DNA from: Nitrospirae bacterium GWB2_47_37
GTDB taxonomy: Bacteria > Nitrospirota > Thermodesulfovibrionia > Thermodesulfovibrionales > Dissulfurispiraceae
NCBI GenBank assembly: GCA_001803635.1
Contig: MHDU01000080.1
Span: forward strand, 21,021 to 85,020
Reading direction: 5' to 3'
Length of the DNA: 64,000 nt
A model generated the notes under the pieces. The model had not been told where the DNA came from, ran no database searches, and saw only the letters and a program-made list of their open reading frames with translations. Position numbers and translations under genes: made by a program. Of this stretch, positions 24,010 through 32,195 are shown one piece after another (position 1 is the stretch's first letter; the number at the start of each line of letters is the position of its first letter).

Positions 24010-24062
24010 AAAATCTCCTGCGGCCGTCAATCCCTCTCCCCCGCCGCAGGGGATTTTATTTT
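24010..24062 (+). terminator. Rho-independent terminator
   Basis: Stem AAAATC-t-CCTGCGG paired with CCGCAGG-g-GATTTT, then TATTTTA. The A/T-rich flanks could make it work in both directions, also for ppnP on the minus strand. Confidence 0.75.
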
Positions 24063-24084
24063 ATCCATTCCCTCTGTTTTACGC

Positions 24085-24399
24085 CTATTTTACAAATGAA
24101 CAGCAGTAATCGGTAAGGGATTTAACCTTCAACTGAAACTTGGAGTTTGCAGGGATATTAAACGACTCCACGCCCTTTATGGTTTTCCAAGAGTCTTCGC
24201 CGGGGAGAAGCACATCGAGGTCGCCCGACAGTATCTCCATAATCTCGGCGTCTGCGGTATTGAATTCGTACTCGCCGGGGAGCATTATTCCAAGGGTTTT
24301 CCTGGAGCCGTCATCAAACAGTATGGTCCTGCTCGTTACCTTGCCGTCAAAATAGACATTAGCCTTTTTCACAACAGTTACGCCTTTGAACTCGGACAT
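24085..24399 (-). CDS. ppnP: Pyrimidine/purine nucleoside phosphorylase PpnP (DUF1255)
   Basis: A 104-residue cupin-fold protein. [34 protein letters not shown] is the family signature region, followed by [14 protein letters not shown] and [14 protein letters not shown]. The E. coli homologue YaiE splits several nucleosides phosphorolytically to free bases and pentose 1-phosphate. Full length, single gene, with a GTGAG-type signal before the ATG. Confidence 0.88.
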   Translation of the reverse strand: MSEFKGVTVVKKANVYFDGKVTSRTILFDDGSRKTLGIMLPGEYEFNTADAEIMEILSGDLDVLLPGEDSWKTIKGVESFNIPANSKFQLKVKSLTDYCCSFVK

Positions 24400-24525
24400 C
24401 TCTCACCTCATGTATATTTGGATTTACCGGAACTGTAAACTTTATCAAAATTGCGCGTGCATATGCAATATCTCATAAAAACAGCATTTTTTTATTCAGG
24501 GATAATTATTTTCGACTTCTTTTTA

Positions 24526-24555
24526 TTGACTCTTTGACTGACCGGTCAGTATAAT
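24526..24555 (+). promoter_or_regulatory. tetR promoter with overlapping palindromic operator
   Basis: TTGACT (24526-24531), an 18-bp spacer, TATAAT (24550-24555). The spacer holds the perfect palindrome ACTGACCGGTCAGT (24537-24550), which touches the -10 box and probably binds the TetR protein encoded 6 nt further on. This implies autorepression and a leaderless transcript. Confidence 0.75.
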
Positions 24556-24561
24556 AACCTC

Positions 24562-25113
24562 ATGCCCGGCAAAAAAGATTCCATACTCGGCGCCGCTATA
24601 GGCCTTTTCTCCAAACGGCCGTACCATATGGTGGCTATGGACGATATAGCGCGGAAGGCGCGGGTAGCGAAGGGGACCCTTTATTACCATTTCAGGTCCA
24701 AGGAAGACCTTTACGCGGCGCTGCTGCGGGATGGCCTTGACAACCTCCTTATGCGTCTTAAGGCCGAGTCGAACGAAGATACTATTGAAGATCTGAAGCT
24801 CTTTATAAACGGGCTCGCTGAATTTTTCAGCGAAAAAAAAGAATTTTTCGAGGTGCTCAAGAGGGAAGAAGGCAAGCTCCTCTCAAAGAAGTTAAAGAAC
24901 TGTTATGAAAAGACATGCTCCGTTAAGGGCTTGCTCCACTGCATATTGCAAAAAGGGATCGACGAAGGGTTGTTCAGGAGCGACCTCAATGTGCAAGTGA
25001 TTTCGGAGATAATTCTGGGGATGATTAAATCCGCTATTGACGGGAAAATAGAGACAAAGAAATTATCCGGCATCATATTCGATATGCTTATTTACGGCAT
25101 AAAGGCGCAATAA
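24562..25113 (+). CDS. TetR-family transcriptional regulator
   Basis: A 183-residue TetR/AcrR regulator. The helix-turn-helix spans about residues 5-50 (ILGAAIGLFSKRPYHMVAMDDIARKARVAKGTLYYHFRSKEDLY, a textbook match). The C-terminal ligand domain is not diagnostic. The promoter contains a palindrome suited to autorepression. No efflux or target gene lies next to it: ppnP diverges and a ferredoxin gene converges. The ligand is unknown. Confidence 0.92.
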   Translation: MPGKKDSILGAAIGLFSKRPYHMVAMDDIARKARVAKGTLYYHFRSKEDLYAALLRDGLDNLLMRLKAESNEDTIEDLKLFINGLAEFFSEKKEFFEVLKREEGKLLSKKLKNCYEKTCSVKGLLHCILQKGIDEGLFRSDLNVQVISEIILGMIKSAIDGKIETKKLSGIIFDMLIYGIKAQ

Positions 25114-25172
25114 AAGTTAACCCGCCCGCGCGGGATGATTCACCCTCCCTTCCCGCGCAGGCATACCCCCGA

Positions 25173-25223
25173 CAGGGCAAACTCCCCCTTTGCCCTGTTA
25201 AGGTTCCTAAACATTTAGGAACC
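25173..25223. other. Two perfect hairpins between tetR and the ferredoxin gene
   Basis: CAGGGCAAA/TTTGCCCTG (25173-25197) and GGTTCCTAAA/TTTAGGAACC (25202-25223), each perfect, lie just before the terminator at 25233. Neither has a T tract on either strand. They may stabilise RNA ends. Confidence 0.5.
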
Positions 25224-25232
25224 CAAAACATA

Positions 25233-25265
25233 AGCCCTCCCTGCCCCCAGGGAGGGCTGTTTTTT
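25233..25265 (+). terminator. Rho-independent terminator after tetR
   Basis: Stem AGCCCTCCCTG/CAGGGAGGGCT with a CCCC loop, followed by GTTTTTTA. Confidence 0.9.
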
Positions 25266-25276
25266 ATATCTGAGGG

Positions 25277-25468
25277 TTACTCCTGAAGCCTTATCGCTTC
25301 CACCGGACAGTTCTCGGCAGCAGCCTCGCAGCAACCCACGAACTCGCACGCCTCTTCATCTATTACTTCAGACTTGCCGGTAGACTCCGGCACATGAAAA
25401 ACTGCCGGGCATATCTCCTCGCATGTGCCGCAGCCGATACATTTTTCCTCGTCGACTATTACATTCAT
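25277..25468 (-). CDS. Single [4Fe-4S]-type ferredoxin
   Basis: A 63-residue ferredoxin. CIGCGTCEEICP (residues 10-21) supplies three ligands and the C-terminal ENCPVEAI the fourth, so one [4Fe-4S] cluster is expected. An extra CC in FVGCCEAA is present, as in Desulfovibrio ferredoxin I-type proteins. It is a likely low-potential electron carrier of general metabolism. A MITE-like repeat begins 25 bp upstream of its start. Confidence 0.9.
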   Translation of the reverse strand: MNVIVDEEKCIGCGTCEEICPAVFHVPESTGKSEVIDEEACEFVGCCEAAAENCPVEAIRLQE

Positions 25469-25493
25469 TTATAAAACTCCTGATATTACTATT

Positions 25494-25710
25494 ACCCAAA
25501 TTGAGCAATTCTTATGTCTACAATATCTGTCGGATGCTGCGGAAAGACTTTAAACCACGCACTTGCAAATACATTTATCTTGTATCCGTCATCTACAACA
25601 TTGGATACTTGTTGAGTGATGCATTTATAATCTCCCACATTCAACACTTGAACAGACACTTTTTAAAGTCTTGGAGCAGTATCCGACAGATAAAATCGCT
25701 CAACTTAGGT
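25494..25710 (-). mobile_element. MITE-like dispersed repeat, copy 1 (217 bp)
   Basis: This matches copies at 38051-38263 and 63747-63950, in inverse orientation. The ends are inverted repeats (ACCTAAGTTGAGCGATTTT on the minus strand, ACCCAAATTGAGCAATTCT on the other). The 3-bp TAA next to both ends could be a target duplication. Its right end coincides with the stop codon of the gene at 25710-26648. It encodes no transposase. Confidence 0.8.
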
Positions 25711-26648
25711 TATAGTTCCTCGATTATCATCGCCGCAAGCAACGGGAACATTATCTCGTGATGCCCTGTAAGCGCGAAACACCGGCCTTTTGTCATGGTC
25801 GGCCTGCGGAGCACATTCTCCCGCGGCCTGTAATGCTGGATAAAATCCATATTCGCGGTGGTGAATTCCTCGACCTTATGCCCTAAATTCCGCGCAACGG
25901 TCAACGCCTTTAAAAAAACCTCGGGAAGCACGACCGCAGATCCCATGTTTATGTACACGCCGCCTTCGAGGTCGGCGATCACGGAGGTCAACAGCCTGAA
26001 GTCCCTTAGACTGCCTTCGCCGATTGAGGCGCCGTCAGCCTCCGGATGCATGTGTATGATATCAGAGCCTATCGCCACATGAACCGTGGCGGGCAGATCG
26101 AGGGCGCATGCCGTCCTGAATATGCTCTTGTCCTTGAGTTCAAAACCGGACGAATCGATGAAACCGCCGATAGAGCGTCCTATCCCGAGGCCTTGTTTCA
26201 CGCCGGCGGTTATCGCATTATTGAGCATCTGTCCCGTTTCTTTAGCCATTCCGAATGTTCCAGTGCACAACTCCCTTGCCACATCCTCGGAGGTATGGCC
26301 TGCGTATGCGATCTCAAAGTCATGAACAATGCATGCCCCGTTGGTCGCAATCGCGGTTATCACGCCCCTTTGCATAAGGTCGATGATTAAAGGCGACAGC
26401 CCGACTTTGATGGGGTGCGCGCCCATGCCGAGGATAACAGGCCTTTTGTTCTTATGTGCGCTTACAACAGCCCCGGCAACGGCCTTTAAATCGTCCGCGG
26501 CAAGGAAGCCGGGAAGCCTGCCTGTGAATTCGGAAAAAGGACTGCCCTTTTCATGGGGCACGGCGGATTTTTCTATCGACACCTTGCTGCTCCTTTCCTT
26601 AATGGAGTAGGTCTTAATCCCCTTCACGTCTATATGCAGGTATTTCAT
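25710..26648 (-). CDS. Deoxyhypusine synthase-like protein of unknown function
   Basis: A 312-residue protein with the segment ILGMGAHPIKVGLSPLIIDLMQRG, then TNGACIVHDFEIAYAGHTSEDVA and later HMHPEADGASIGEGS. I recall this as a conserved bacterial family sometimes annotated as deoxyhypusine-synthase-like (NAD-binding fold). The lysine-modifying role of true DHS is unlikely because bacteria lack eIF5A. The start at 26648 (MKYLHIDV) is chosen by likely domain limits; no clear Shine-Dalgarno is seen and TAAAAT lies 8 nt upstream. The stop codon TAA sits at the edge of a MITE-like repeat, so the native 3' end may have been altered. Confidence 0.5.
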   Translation of the reverse strand: MKYLHIDVKGIKTYSIKERSSKVSIEKSAVPHEKGSPFSEFTGRLPGFLAADDLKAVAGAVVSAHKNKRPVILGMGAHPIKVGLSPLIIDLMQRGVITAIATNGACIVHDFEIAYAGHTSEDVARELCTGTFGMAKETGQMLNNAITAGVKQGLGIGRSIGGFIDSSGFELKDKSIFRTACALDLPATVHVAIGSDIIHMHPEADGASIGEGSLRDFRLLTSVIADLEGGVYINMGSAVVLPEVFLKALTVARNLGHKVEEFTTANMDFIQHYRPRENVLRRPTMTKGRCFALTGHHEIMFPLLAAMIIEEL

Positions 26649-26757
26649 ATGCAGCAATTTTAGCACAAATATTGATTTTCTGTTAAGGTTTATGCTATTT
26701 TTATTAGCTGTCAGCTTACAGGCTGCAGTTTTAAAAGCTATTCTTAGGAGGATACAA

Positions 26758-27045
26758 TTGGCAGGTAAAGCAGCACCTAAAAAGAATCTCTCGACCATCA
26801 AAAGGGTACGTCAGGCTGAAAAACTGAGTCTCCGTAATCAGTCTATGCAGACAAGGATAAAGACATACATTACGAAATTAGAGGCGGCATTCCCCGAAAA
26901 GAACAAGGAAAACATAGACAAGTTGTTAAAGGCGGCTGTTAAGGTTATAAGCAGCGCTGCATCAAAGGGAATAATTCATAAAAACACCGCATCGAGAAAA
27001 ATTTCCCGGATCACCAAAAAGGCAAACACAGCCATAGCAAGCTAA
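26758..27045 (+). CDS. rpsT: 30S ribosomal protein S20
   Basis: A 95-residue basic protein with the S20 pattern: KKNLSTIKRVRQAEKLSLRNQSMQTRIKT near the N-terminus and KGIIHKNTASRKISRITK near the C-terminus. It binds 16S rRNA in the small subunit. The start codon is TTG (26758) behind a strong AGGAGG at 6 nt; weak start codons are known for rpsT in other bacteria and allow feedback control. The leader carries short AGCTGTC/AGCTTAC-type repeats (26706-26730). Confidence 0.95.
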   Translation: MAGKAAPKKNLSTIKRVRQAEKLSLRNQSMQTRIKTYITKLEAAFPEKNKENIDKLLKAAVKVISSAASKGIIHKNTASRKISRITKKANTAIAS

Positions 27046-27084
27046 AGTTATCTTGAAGATTAAGCGGATACCGCTTTCCGCTTT

Positions 27085-27969
27085 TTAATTTTTAAGCAGT
27101 TTTATCAGCAGGTCTTCCATGACATGACTTTTAGATGTCTTGATTCCCGCATCGGCCTCGTGCAACAGCCTGAAAACGCGGTTGAATGCTCTTTCTTCCC
27201 TGTCCTGAGTTCTGGAACGGAGGCTCGCATACTGCCAGTTAAGCGCGCCTAACAGCATCTGCGGCTCGCTGTTTTTGCTTACGTTCTCGAATATCCTGAA
27301 TACTTCTTTTTTATCTTTATTCCTGAGGGCGTTGACGAGGTCAAAGGCGCTGTATTCCGCGCCGGCGTAAACCATCCCCTTGATGTCATCCATGTCTACC
27401 CGGGACGTATTCCACGATGAAAATTTCTCTATTTCCGAAGAAAGCATCCCAAGGTCCGTGCCCACGCAATTTATCAGGTATTCTACTGCCCTGTCCGTAA
27501 GTTCCACGCCCTTGCCCTTAGCCCTGCCGGTTATCCACAATGGGATCTCTTTTTCAGGCACGTTCAGGCCTATTGTCTTCATATTTTTAGAAACAGACGC
27601 GTCAAAAAGCTTTGGAGACGTCCCTTCAAACAACATTATTAGAAGGGATGTATTCGAAGGGGCTGAAAGGTAATCCTCAATTTTTTTAACGTCTTTTTTG
27701 GGGATCTTTTGAATATTTTGAATAACGACAACCCGCCTTTCGGATAGAAAAGGCAGGGTATTAAGCACATCAACCATCTGCTCCATGGGCTTGGCGTCAT
27801 CCGGAGATTTAATATCGAAGACATCGAAGTTAAAGGCATCCGCCCCTTGATACCTCTCTTTTACAGCCGACAATGCCTCATGAAGCAAAAAATTCTCGGA
27901 GGAATAAAACAGATACGCGGGAGACGGCAGTTCCTTTGAAAGCTCCTGCTGAAACTGCTTAATGCTCAT
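27085..27969 (-). CDS. holA: DNA polymerase III delta subunit
   Basis: A 294-residue protein of the HolA family, the clamp-loader wrench that opens the sliding clamp. Recognisable stretches are PAYLFYSSENFLLHEAL, LPFLSERRVVVIQN (strand of the first domain), and GTDLGMLSSEIEKFSSW near 190, typical of delta. The start overlaps the lptE stop by 4 nt. The order leuS-lptE-holA-(rpsT) is conserved in many Gram-negative bacteria, which supports both calls. Confidence 0.9.
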   Translation of the reverse strand: MSIKQFQQELSKELPSPAYLFYSSENFLLHEALSAVKERYQGADAFNFDVFDIKSPDDAKPMEQMVDVLNTLPFLSERRVVVIQNIQKIPKKDVKKIEDYLSAPSNTSLLIMLFEGTSPKLFDASVSKNMKTIGLNVPEKEIPLWITGRAKGKGVELTDRAVEYLINCVGTDLGMLSSEIEKFSSWNTSRVDMDDIKGMVYAGAEYSAFDLVNALRNKDKKEVFRIFENVSKNSEPQMLLGALNWQYASLRSRTQDREERAFNRVFRLLHEADAGIKTSKSHVMEDLLIKLLKN

Positions 27970-28880
27970 TTTTTGGCTTCTTCGGAAGCGTCCTGATGTT
28001 TCAATATTTCGCCCGGATAGGCGGCTTCCAGTAAAAGCCTGTTAAGGCGGAGGCGTTCGATCCCGGACGGATTCTTTTTTATGAGTTCTTTTACATCCCG
28101 CGAAAGCATGATATGCGCGAAGCGGTTTTCATCATAAATGCCTACACCCTGCAATATTTCGTTAAGACCGCCGACCAAGGCGTTTTTGGCCTTGTCGGAC
28201 GCTTCCTTCGAGACGCTGTCTCCGCTTAATAACTGCCGGGTATCCGGCGATAAACGCTCCCTGATGTATAAAGATACGGGATCTTTCGGATCTCTCATCT
28301 TTGACTTCAGGGAATCAATATCTTTAATGTCCGTCGCGGCGAGCATCAGATAAGCGAAATTTTTTGGCGTGTTATAACTTATCGCCCTCGCGACTTCCTG
28401 CGCGATATTCTTTAACGCGCCGTTTGTCGAGATATCCTTCTGGGCGAGTACGTCTTCAAGCCTCGCGGAAGTGCTGAAATATGTGATAAAAGGGTTATCG
28501 GCCACAAGCGGAACGGACCTGCCGGTTGACGTATCCACAAGATTGAAGCTCGCTTTAACAATAACCTGATATTGAGTTGCTACCAGATTCTGTTCGTTTA
28601 AGGGCAGCAGCTCGAATTTCGTTATTTTCCCTTCGAGTTTGTATTTTGCGGATCGGCTGACGGAAAAACCGTACTCCGCAAATGTCTCCGCGAGGGATCT
28701 GATGAACCTGTCCTGCAGCTTAGGTTCGAGCGTCTTATTCTCTATCTTTCCGACCGCTATCGTATCAAACGGCAGGTTGGCCTTTGTCTGAATGGCGTAG
28801 CCGCTGCAGCCGTAAACAACGAACAGCAGGCAGCAGACCATGAACAACAATAAAAAACGCCTTGATTTTAAATTTTTCAT
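27966..28880 (-). CDS. lptE: LPS-assembly lipoprotein LptE
   Basis: A 304-residue outer-membrane lipoprotein with a signal peptide ending in the lipobox VYGC (Cys25). LptE plugs the LptD barrel that delivers lipopolysaccharide to the outer surface. SGYAIQTKANLPFDTIAVGKIENKTLEP is the usual N-terminal domain. The region after about residue 190 is an extra C-terminal extension not seen in the 170-190-residue classical LptE. The signal sequence is encoded by an unusually repetitive run (about 28805-28850). It overlaps holA by 4 nt and lies 16 bp after leuS. Confidence 0.85.
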   Translation of the reverse strand: MKNLKSRRFLLLFMVCCLLFVVYGCSGYAIQTKANLPFDTIAVGKIENKTLEPKLQDRFIRSLAETFAEYGFSVSRSAKYKLEGKITKFELLPLNEQNLVATQYQVIVKASFNLVDTSTGRSVPLVADNPFITYFSTSARLEDVLAQKDISTNGALKNIAQEVARAISYNTPKNFAYLMLAATDIKDIDSLKSKMRDPKDPVSLYIRERLSPDTRQLLSGDSVSKEASDKAKNALVGGLNEILQGVGIYDENRFAHIMLSRDVKELIKKNPSGIERLRLNRLLLEAAYPGEILKHQDASEEAKK

Positions 28881-28896
28881 TATCGTCTCTTGCCTA

Positions 28897-31455
28897 TTAT
28901 CCTAACACAATATTGACCAGTTTTCCCTTAACAACGACAACTTTTTTTATCTCCCTGCCGTCAAGCATCTCTTTTACGCGCTCATCCTGCAATGCCCTCT
29001 GCCTCGCGTCTTCGTCCGTCAAACCGGCAGGAGCAAGCATCTTAGCTTTCAGCTTGCCGTTTATCTGCACCACAAGTTCTATCTCTTCGTCCTTTGCGAG
29101 GGTTTCATCCCATTCCGGCCACGGCTGCTCGAAGATGCTCGGATTTCCGCCTGTTGCCTCCCATAATTCCTCCGCGAAATGAGGGGCAAAGGGAGCCAAC
29201 ATCATTAAAGTGTTTTTAACGGCAAAGCCGAGCGCGGATCGGTCTTCTTCATTCTCCGGAGTAAAGGATGACATCTCGTTCACAAGTTCCATAAGAGCGG
29301 CTATAGCCGTATTGAAATGATAGTCCTTTTCTATATCGTCGGTCACCTTTCTTATTGTCTGATGGGTCTTTCTTAACAACCGTGATGCGTAATCCGTAAT
29401 GCGTGATGCGCCGGTTATATTTTCCTTTGACTCATCACGCTTTACGCATAACGCATTATTGTTTTTATAAACGATTCCCCACACCTTATTCAAAAACCTG
29501 TATGCCCCTTCCACGCCCTTATCCGACCATTCGAGGTCTCTCTCCGGAGGCGCTGCGAAAAGAGAGAAAAGCCTCATGGTATCGGCGCCGTATTTTTTTA
29601 TGAGGGCATCGGGATCTATCACGTTCTTTTTCGATTTGGACATCTTTTCTATGCGGCCTTTTTCGACCTGTTTGCCGCAATTGACGCACCTGCCGTCTTT
29701 AACCTCCTCCGGAAAAAGCCAGTCGTGATCCGGGCACTTCCATGTCTCCTTGCAGACCATCCCCTGCGTCAGCAGGTTACGGAACGGCTCGCCGGAGGAA
29801 ATAACACCGAGGTCTCTCATGCACCTTGTGAAAAACCTCGAATAAAGCAGATGCAGCACAGCGTGCTCGATGCCCCCTATGTATTGATCTACGGGCATCC
29901 AGTAGTTTATAGGCGATTTCAGATTTGAAATTTGAGATTTCAGATCGATGTCATCTTTCAGGCAATAGGCGATAAAATACCACGAGGAATCCACAAACGT
30001 ATCCATTGTGTCAGTCTCTCTTTTAGCGTTGCCGCCGCACGCGGGACATTTAACATTCAGGAACCTCTCCGACTCCAAAAGCGGAGAGCCCCCCTTGCCG
30101 GTAAAACTGACATCTTCCGGCAATATCACAGGAAGGTCATTTTCGGGGACAGGAACTATCCCGCACTTATCGCAATAAATTATCGGAATTGGAGTTCCCC
30201 AATACCTCTGTCTCGAAATGCCCCAGTCCCTGATTTTATAGTTGACCGTCCGTTTGCCGGATTCCTTTTCTTCGATAAATACGGCAATCGCTCCCTTTGC
30301 GTCCGCGCTCTTAAACCCGTTAAATTTTCCTGAATTTATCAGAGTGCCTTCTCCTTCGAAGGCCTCATTCGGCATTTCTTCTTCCTGTCCGCCTTCGGGG
30401 ATGATTACGGTCTTTATAGGAAGTCCGTATTTCTTTGCGAACTCGAAGTCCCTCTGGTCGTGTGCCGGCACTGACATGATAGCGCCTGTTCCGTATCCCA
30501 TAAGAACGAAATTAGCGACATACACCGGTATCTTTTCGCCTGTCAGCGGGTTAATTGCGTAATGCCCCGTGAATATCCCTTCCTTTGTTTCCTCTTTACC
30601 GGATTTCGCTTTTATAGCGTCAAGCGCGGTCTTGTCCTGAACAAGCCTTTCGGTCAGCGGATGTCCGGGCGCAAGGCACATATATGTAACGCCGAATATT
30701 GTATCCGGCCTTGTTGTGTATATCCTTAATTTCTCATCGCCGGTTTCCAGCGGAAAATCCACCTCAACGCCCTCGCTCCTTCCTATCCAGTTCCTCTGCA
30801 TGGCGACAACACGCTCGGGCCAGCCGGTAAGTTCGTCGCATCCCTGAAGCAATTCCTCAACATAGTCGGTAATTTTGAAAAACCACTGCTCAAGCTCTTT
30901 CTGAACCACCGCGCTGTCGCATCTCCAGCACGCGCCGTCTATGACCTGCTCGTTCGCGAGAACGGTAACGCACGACGGGCACCAGTTCACAAACGAAGCC
31001 TTCTTATAGGCGAGGCCTTTTTCGTAAAGCTTAAGGAAGAACCACTGGTTCCATTTATAATATCCGGGGCTGCATGTGGCTGTTTCCCTGTCCCAGTCAT
31101 AGCTCAGGCCCATGCGGTCGAGTTGTTTTTTCATGTAACCGATATTTTCGTACGTCCATTTGGCGGGGTGAACCCCGTGTTTGATGGCCGCGTTCTCGGC
31201 AGGCAGGCCGAAGGCATCCCATCCCATAGGATGAAGCACATTGAAGCCGCGCATCTTCTTATATCGCGCTATAACGTCTCCGATGGCGTAATTCCGGACA
31301 TGGCCCATGTGTATCTTTCCGGAAGGATAGGGGAACATTTCGAGGCAGTAGAATTTCTTTTTGGAGGTATCGGCTTCAGCCTTGTGCAGCCCTTTGTCTG
31401 ACCAGTATTTCTGCCGCTTTATTTCTATTTCGTCGAAGTCGTACCGTTCTTTCAT
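28897..31455 (-). CDS. leuS: Leucyl-tRNA synthetase
   Basis: An 852-residue class I synthetase charging tRNA-Leu. FPYPSGKIHMGHVRNY holds HMGH, and KMSKSKKN the KMSKS loop. The CP1 editing domain (about 220-415), with TTRPDTIFGVTY and the catalytic Asp in SVPAHDQRDFEFA, is present. Two zinc-like Cys clusters are seen (CPSCVTVL... and CPDHDW...CVNCGK). Two stretches are encoded by repeats: DLKSQISNLKS near residue 507 (before YWMPVDQYIGG) and ASRITDYASRLLRK near 685. Both are in frame and lie at loops that vary in length between species, so activity should survive. Confidence 0.97.
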   Translation of the reverse strand: MKERYDFDEIEIKRQKYWSDKGLHKAEADTSKKKFYCLEMFPYPSGKIHMGHVRNYAIGDVIARYKKMRGFNVLHPMGWDAFGLPAENAAIKHGVHPAKWTYENIGYMKKQLDRMGLSYDWDRETATCSPGYYKWNQWFFLKLYEKGLAYKKASFVNWCPSCVTVLANEQVIDGACWRCDSAVVQKELEQWFFKITDYVEELLQGCDELTGWPERVVAMQRNWIGRSEGVEVDFPLETGDEKLRIYTTRPDTIFGVTYMCLAPGHPLTERLVQDKTALDAIKAKSGKEETKEGIFTGHYAINPLTGEKIPVYVANFVLMGYGTGAIMSVPAHDQRDFEFAKKYGLPIKTVIIPEGGQEEEMPNEAFEGEGTLINSGKFNGFKSADAKGAIAVFIEEKESGKRTVNYKIRDWGISRQRYWGTPIPIIYCDKCGIVPVPENDLPVILPEDVSFTGKGGSPLLESERFLNVKCPACGGNAKRETDTMDTFVDSSWYFIAYCLKDDIDLKSQISNLKSPINYWMPVDQYIGGIEHAVLHLLYSRFFTRCMRDLGVISSGEPFRNLLTQGMVCKETWKCPDHDWLFPEEVKDGRCVNCGKQVEKGRIEKMSKSKKNVIDPDALIKKYGADTMRLFSLFAAPPERDLEWSDKGVEGAYRFLNKVWGIVYKNNNALCVKRDESKENITGASRITDYASRLLRKTHQTIRKVTDDIEKDYHFNTAIAALMELVNEMSSFTPENEEDRSALGFAVKNTLMMLAPFAPHFAEELWEATGGNPSIFEQPWPEWDETLAKDEEIELVVQINGKLKAKMLAPAGLTDEDARQRALQDERVKEMLDGREIKKVVVVKGKLVNIVLG
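29376..29475. repeat. Palindromic repeat read in frame inside leuS
   Basis: The left arm is made of CGTGATGCG/TAATCCG-type 7-8-bp units (29380-29410). The right arm (29429-29460) carries the same units in the opposite orientation, so a long imperfect hairpin is possible. The coding strand reads RITDYASRLL from the left arm. Similar DNA lies in mnmA at 37612-37660. Confidence 0.7.
29915..29950. repeat. Short AT-rich tandem repeat read in frame inside leuS
   Basis: Degenerate repeats of a GATTTCA/GAAATTTGA unit. The coding strand reads DLKSQISNLKS just before the YWMPVDQYIGG motif, where most LeuRS proteins have no such stretch. Confidence 0.55.
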
Positions 31456-31475
31456 GATTCCCCGCGCGCGATCTT

Positions 31476-32195
31476 TCAGAATTTTATTCCCAGATCAGGG
31501 AATAACGCCGAAAGCTGTCCCATCCTGTTAGTCAGAAGCATAATGCCGAAGGCTATTAGAACCAAACCGCTGACGACCGTTATGACCCTCATGAATTTAT
31601 TGAGCTTTCTCGTATAGGTAAAAAATACGTTTATGGCGAGCGTCGACAGTATAAAAGGTATCGCGAGCCCGAGCGAGTAAACCGAGAGGAGTTTGAACCC
31701 GTAAGTTGCCGATGCCTGCGAGCTTGCGTATATCAAAATAGTTCCGAGTATCGGGCCTATGCAGGGAGTCCATCCGGCGGCAAAGCTCATCCCTATCAGG
31801 AATGCCCCGACATAACCCGCAGGCCCTTTATTTATGTGAAATCTCTTTTCCCTCATAAGGAAATCGAGCCTTATAAAGCCGGCTATGAATAAGCCGAATA
31901 TGATCGTCAGAATGCCCCCGGCGATCCTGAGATAATCCTGATATTTAAGAAGCATGCCTCCGATCAGGGATGACGACGCTCCGAGCGATACGAATATCGT
32001 GGAAAAACCGAGGACAAAGGCAAAGGTGTTCCCAAGGGCCTTTGTTATGCGGGGCGACGATTTAAGCTCCTCCATGGATAATCCGGTTATGAACGAAAGA
32101 TAGGCGGGGACGAGAGGCAAAACGCACGGAGAGAGGAAAGACAAAATACCTGCCATAAATGCCAACGGAAAAGATACATCCTTCATCTCGCGCAC
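31476..32195 (-). CDS. ccdA: CcdA-type cytochrome c biogenesis/thiol-reducing membrane protein
   Basis: A 239-residue protein with six predicted helices. FLSPCVLPLVPAYLSFITGLS (first Cys, Pro-rich) and AAGWTPCIGPILGTIL (second Cys) are the paired redox motifs of CcdA/DsbD-type transporters. These carry electrons from cytoplasmic thioredoxin across the membrane to reduce apocytochrome c or other envelope thiols. It overlaps mog by 13 bp. No thioredoxin-like partner is adjacent. Confidence 0.9.
   Translation of the reverse strand: MREMKDVSFPLAFMAGILSFLSPCVLPLVPAYLSFITGLSMEELKSSPRITKALGNTFAFVLGFSTIFVSLGASSSLIGGMLLKYQDYLRIAGGILTIIFGLFIAGFIRLDFLMREKRFHINKGPAGYVGAFLIGMSFAAGWTPCIGPILGTILIYASSQASATYGFKLLSVYSLGLAIPFILSTLAINVFFTYTRKLNKFMRVITVVSGLVLIAFGIMLLTNRMGQLSALFPDLGIKF

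Noticed and set aside
25130..25265. A short CRISPR-like array
   Set aside because: The hairpins differ from each other and there are no repeated direct units with spacers; the last is an ordinary terminator.
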